Part shown: positions 59,901 through 64,000 of the stretch, in pieces
How the letters are laid out: the number at the start of each line of letters is the position of its first letter
Numbering within the stretch: the stretch's first letter is position 1
Source: Parus major
Taxonomy: Eukaryota; Chordata; Aves; Passeriformes; Paridae
Direction: 5' to 3'
Assembly (NCBI RefSeq): GCF_001522545.3
Contig: NC_031770.1
Span: forward strand, 89,973,194-90,037,193
Length of the DNA stretch: 64,000 nucleotides
Notes under the pieces: generated by a model
Databases searched by the model: none
What the model was told of the DNA's origin: nothing
The model's input: only the letters and a program-made list of their open reading frames with translations
Position numbers and translations under genes: made by a program

Positions 59901-61280
59901 AGGATATGTTATGTCATAAACTGCTCATCCATTTTTTATATCAGATAAGCTTGATAGTGTATTTCAAAGTAAATGAGCCCTGTTATCCCATACTTTGAGT
60001 AACTTTCTCTATGCCATACAGCAACAAAAATAAAAACCTGCCCAATAATTAAATAAGCCTAGAGACTTTAGTGTTTTTTCTTTGAATTATTACTATTACC
60101 TTAAATATGACCCAGAAAAAAAATCTGTAGTTTTCTCTGTTTCCAAATGTCTTGCTCTTGTATTTGGGTAAAATGCTCCCCAAATTCCAAGAGAACAGTT
60201 CTCATAGATGGCTACCATAGAAACTGTGAGGTTGGCATCATGGTATAGTCAAATCAGCAAAGACTGTCTCTGCTTGGGTGTCAGTTTTCAGAGCCATATG
60301 TCTTTAAACTGGATAGTGTCAGTTTAAGAGCCTTGGGAGGTTTTTTCTCTAATTGGGTATAGCTGGAAACTCCCCCAAGCTGCAGAGTTTAAACAGCCCT
60401 GGGGAACCTGCCTGTACGGGGTGGAGTCTGAGTTAAGGTCAGAAGGTAAGGACTTAAAAATTCTGTTTTCTTGAAGTGTTAGCATGACTCTTTTTAAGTG
60501 AAACAACCAATTTTTTTAGGGCATCTGCTGGTGTAATTTAAATTCTCTACTCTCCTTTGTCTGTCTGTGTGCTGGGTAACTAAAAATGGATTGATAGTTA
60601 CCAGCTGGAAGCTGCAGGAGAGAAAATGCCAGAGAAAGATGTGTTTTAACCAGGAAATTAATTCTGTTGTGCAGTCCAGAGCTGAGCAAGGCAGTCATGA
60701 ATGAACCGAGGGGACAAAGTGCAAGCCTCAAGCGCTCTGTTGTTTTTTCTAGGTTTGAGCAGGAAAGCTGGCCTGTGGGATATGCTGGACTCTGATCCCA
60801 GCTCCAGGGCTAAATAGCACTTCATGCTGAGTTTTCCTGTTTCTGGAAGATGATGATCTCTTAAATTGTTCTTGCTTTCCCGAAATGCATGCTCAGAGAA
60901 ATTCTGGACAGGCATGTTACTAAGGATCACCAGGCAATAGGGAATAGGATAGAAATATGTATTGTAGATAAAAACAATAACAAAGTGTATATAGTTAAAT
61001 TTTGCATTGAGACTTCTGCTAGATATCAGGGCAGTGTATGCAAGATGCGATTATTTATTTTGCTGCAGCATAAATTCAGTACAGGAAACAGTGTCTAGTT
61101 TAGTGCAGTAGTCCCCAAATACCCTGAGTAGTGATGTATTTTGGCTGTAGGAATCAGATATTACTTAATTAAAACTAGAAGGTTTTCCATATCTGTTCTC
61201 AACAGTCCCTGGACATTTGGCTATTTGTACCTTTTGTGAGAGTCAGTTTTCTTCAGCAGGAGCAGTTCGACACAGCTTTT
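57000..61280. other. Intergenic, nothing recognised
   Basis: About 4.3 kb of AT-rich DNA. Several short open frames exist but none resembles a protein family that I know, and none has convincing splice sites. Confidence 0.55.
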
Positions 61281-61289
61281 CAGGAGCAA

Positions 61290-61935
61290 GCAACAACAGC
61301 TTAGACCATGGACTACTTGTAAGCCTGGTGGTTTGTACTGCTGTTGTGCAATATATGTTAGATCATTTCCTATCTCTTTTTTTTGCCCTTCTGCTGCATG
61401 ATTTGGCTGATGAACGATAGCACGTTTCTCTGGCAGTTGTATAACTTCAACAGTTTAGTAATTCATGGAGCATTTGATATTTTACTTCCACTAGAAGTCA
61501 TAAATTCACACAGCTTCCATAGTTGCCCAGTGGCATGGCATACTTCAAATCTATATTGAGAATCAGCATAAATATTCACAGTCTCTTCTTTGAACACCTG
61601 ATAGATCTTTATTAATGCAATTAATTCAGCTGCTTGTGTGCTCAGCTTTGGACCGCGTAGTGAAGCTTCCACTGCTTCATTCACAGTAGTCAGTCAATAA
61701 CCTGTATTCCTCTTGCTGCTCAGATAATATGACCACCCACAAATAACAATTCCAGACTGGGATTTAGAAACAGTGCATCTGTTAAATCTGCTTGAGCCTT
61801 TTAGGCTTTATGGGTGGTTACTACACAAGCATGATGACATTCCTTCCACAGGTGGAAGGAGTAGTGTGGGATTCAGCATGTCAGTTACTGTCCCAGAGGC
61901 TGTTCTTCACCCTTCTGGTGCAGACAAGGTAAATG
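61290..61935 (-). mobile_element. Endogenous retrovirus pol remnant (connection and RNase H region)
   Basis: Read on the minus strand, pieces in different frames follow the order of a gammaretrovirus-like (class I) pol. A LNPTLLLPPVEG stretch lies at about 61850-61900, a DLTDALFLNP stretch at about 61760-61800, and an RNase H block at 61463-61684 with AAELIALIKIYQ, VNIYADSQY and GQLWKLCEFMTSSGSKI. A tail with KGKK and EIGNDLTYIA follows at about 61350. There are stops and frame shifts between the blocks, and the first catalytic Asp position of RNase H reads as a VGG in place of DGS. It is a dead fragment; no LTR, gag, env or integrase was found beside it. Confidence 0.8.
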
Positions 61936-64000
61936 ATTTACCACAGCCTGGCAGTCCCACAACAAGTGCAGCTGGCTTCAAAATCTTGAATGTCTACCTT
62001 GTGTGTTGCCCAGTGAATCATAATTCATAATTTCATAATTATAAATTCTTCATAATTTCATTAGTGATAATGTAAGTTATCGGTATCAGGGGTTTTTCTG
62101 TTTCCTTGAAAGAGCTGTCTGGGGGTGTCAGAATTCCAGAGCATCTGAAAAGTGTTCATTTTTAGTACCTAGTCTTGGAAGATTTTGAGTTATTTTCATA
62201 TGATTTTCAGATAATAGTTACTCCTCTTGCTGAAGAATGTAACACAGATATTCTATACTTCTCTTATAAAAGTTGTAACTTGTATACAAAGGCACAATGA
62301 CCATTTTTAATTAAGGCAAACAGTAAGGAATGGGTGACAGCTGTACAAGATTACTTGGCTACTAAAAAAAATCAACATATTCTATCAATACATCCTGAAA
62401 ATCTTAGTGAAAAGAAAAATAGCGGAGGTATGAGTGAAATCCTGAGGCCTTGACTCTCTAGGCTGTATCTTTCCCCAAATAAATGAAAAAAGTGTTGCCT
62501 GAATGAATAGGTTTGCTTTTTTAAGGTAGAAGTTACTGAGTTTCTAGCTAGTCAAAGTTGATCTTCTGATCTTTAGGGAATCTCAGGTGTCAGTACTCAC
62601 AGGGGAATGAGCAACTAAACAGAGCCCACCAGACAAGACTCAGGTTCAGACCCACCAACTGAAAGTAGCTTCCTATTATGTGAGCTACAGGTGTCAGGAC
62701 CGTGAACAGTCTGTGGAGATGCACTCAGCAGATCTAAAGACTGAGGTGACTTTTAACCAAAACTGAAGAGGGTTTTTTGGGGTGATTTTTGGGTTGTTTT
62801 TTTCTGTGTTGGAAGCTTAAGGTAACTAAAATCCACTCAGAGGTAACAGGGTTATTTTAAATTAAATATTCATTTAATTAATATTGCAAATTGTTGTTCT
62901 ATGTTTGTCATTGCTCTTCTCACATAATTTAATTCCACATAGAAGCTCTTGTTCATGTGAAATGATAAAATGATGCCTGAAGCTTCTTACCCCTTCTGCT
63001 CTTCTGCAAACAAAAGATAATGTTTCCAGGAAGATTGAGGTTCATATACTTGATATTTCAGTCATTGGCTTTTTTAATGAAAGGAAAAGTCTTATTTTCT
63101 GTAAGTTTCTGTGCATTACAATTATGGCAATGTGTGTTGAAATGATACAGATGCAATGAAGCTGAAAAGTATGATAATGAAAGAAGCACTAGCTAGTTGT
63201 TGTGAACTATATTGATAAGCTGCCCTACTGTGAAAAGCAGTCACACAAAGTGCAAAAATGAATAAAACACTGTCCATAGAGCCAAACACTATAATTAGGA
63301 ACAGCTATTTATGCTTTAAAACTGAACACACTTTTTCCATAATGTGTGTTTAGATTATATTTACTAAACTACCCTAAATATCCCTATATATTCTAGTAAC
63401 ATGACTCTGTTCTTACTGGTATTGCTGAAGGAAGCACTCTCAATCTTGTGTTTTAAAGTCAAGTTTTGGCAAAATATGTTCCAAATGTGCTTTATTTTAA
63501 GTACACCTACACAAAGCACTGTGACTTGAAGGAAACCTACCACTAGAGTGTACTGAGCCTTATTCAAGTAAGAAGTGTCAAGTGGATGCAAGGTATAACA
63601 GATGTAATGTTGCAGCTTTGGCTTTAACTCTGGGGAAACTGGTGTAGTCTGGAAATTTTTTTAGTGAGGCACTCTGAGCCATTAGGATATGATTAGGAGA
63701 TTCATTTTAAAGGTTTTTTTTCCCTTCTGATCATCAGTGTGTGATACAAGCATCTTTGTGAAGTGAATGCTATTCGTGTTCTTTCAGTAACTAGGATATG
63801 AAGCACAGAGGAATTAAGGCCTGGATGTAGAAATGCTTATGCTCACACGTGAGCACTGCCAGTCCTATTGGTTGTCCCTGGGTATGAAACAGCTTGGCAC
63901 AAATATGCTGTCCCTGCCACATGCTCAGGGAGAGTTAGAGCAAAGCATCGACAGCCTCGATGTGCCGGTCCCTCGGACACACAGGGCACCCATGCCCCTG
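61936..64000. other. Intergenic to the window edge, nothing recognised
   Basis: About 2 kb, AT-rich until about 63.8 kb, then more GC-rich at the very end. No gene or repeat family recognised. Confidence 0.5.

Overview
The window is vertebrate nuclear DNA, almost certainly from a bird. It has short multi-exon genes with GT-AG introns, CpG-rich 5' ends, several CR1-type LINE tails and a bird-type ERVL-like LTR. The gene order (FBXO9, CILK1, RN7SK, then a class-alpha glutathione S-transferase) matches what I know of human 6p12. I cannot fix the species; nothing here is bacterial or viral in organisation.

Layout. Positions 507-14661, minus strand: the first nine coding exons of FBXO9 (SCF F-box protein; about 251 codons). 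The gene runs off the left edge. Its start codon is the last three bases of exon 1, inside a CpG island at about 14.4-15.3 kb that also carries two tandem ZNF143/THAP11-type elements. Positions 21159-37786, plus strand: all 13 coding exons of CILK1 (ICK), a ciliary MAPK-like kinase of 623 residues. One or more non-coding 5' exons probably lie between 15.1 and 17.5 kb, and the 3' UTR follows. Positions 41931-42259, minus strand: RN7SK, the 7SK small nuclear RNA, with a Pol III TATA box, PSE and octamer-like distal element. Positions 44985-51662, plus strand: a complete six-coding-exon GSTA gene (229 residues). Its CpG promoter is head-to-head with RN7SK, about 0.3 kb away. Positions 52.3-64 kb have no intact gene. 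They hold a decayed copy of GSTA exon 4 (55458-55589), GC-rich islands, an AT-rich palindromic stretch and an antisense endogenous retrovirus pol remnant (61.3-61.9 kb).

All exons were joined by hand; every junction keeps frame and almost all use standard GT-AG sites. Two divergent promoter pairs organise the locus: FBXO9/CILK1, and RN7SK (Pol III)/GSTA (Pol II). The most notable non-genic signals are a perfect 28-bp-arm palindrome in a CILK1 intron, a short templated-looking insertion inside a CR1 copy, and a 300-bp G/T-only-like tract.
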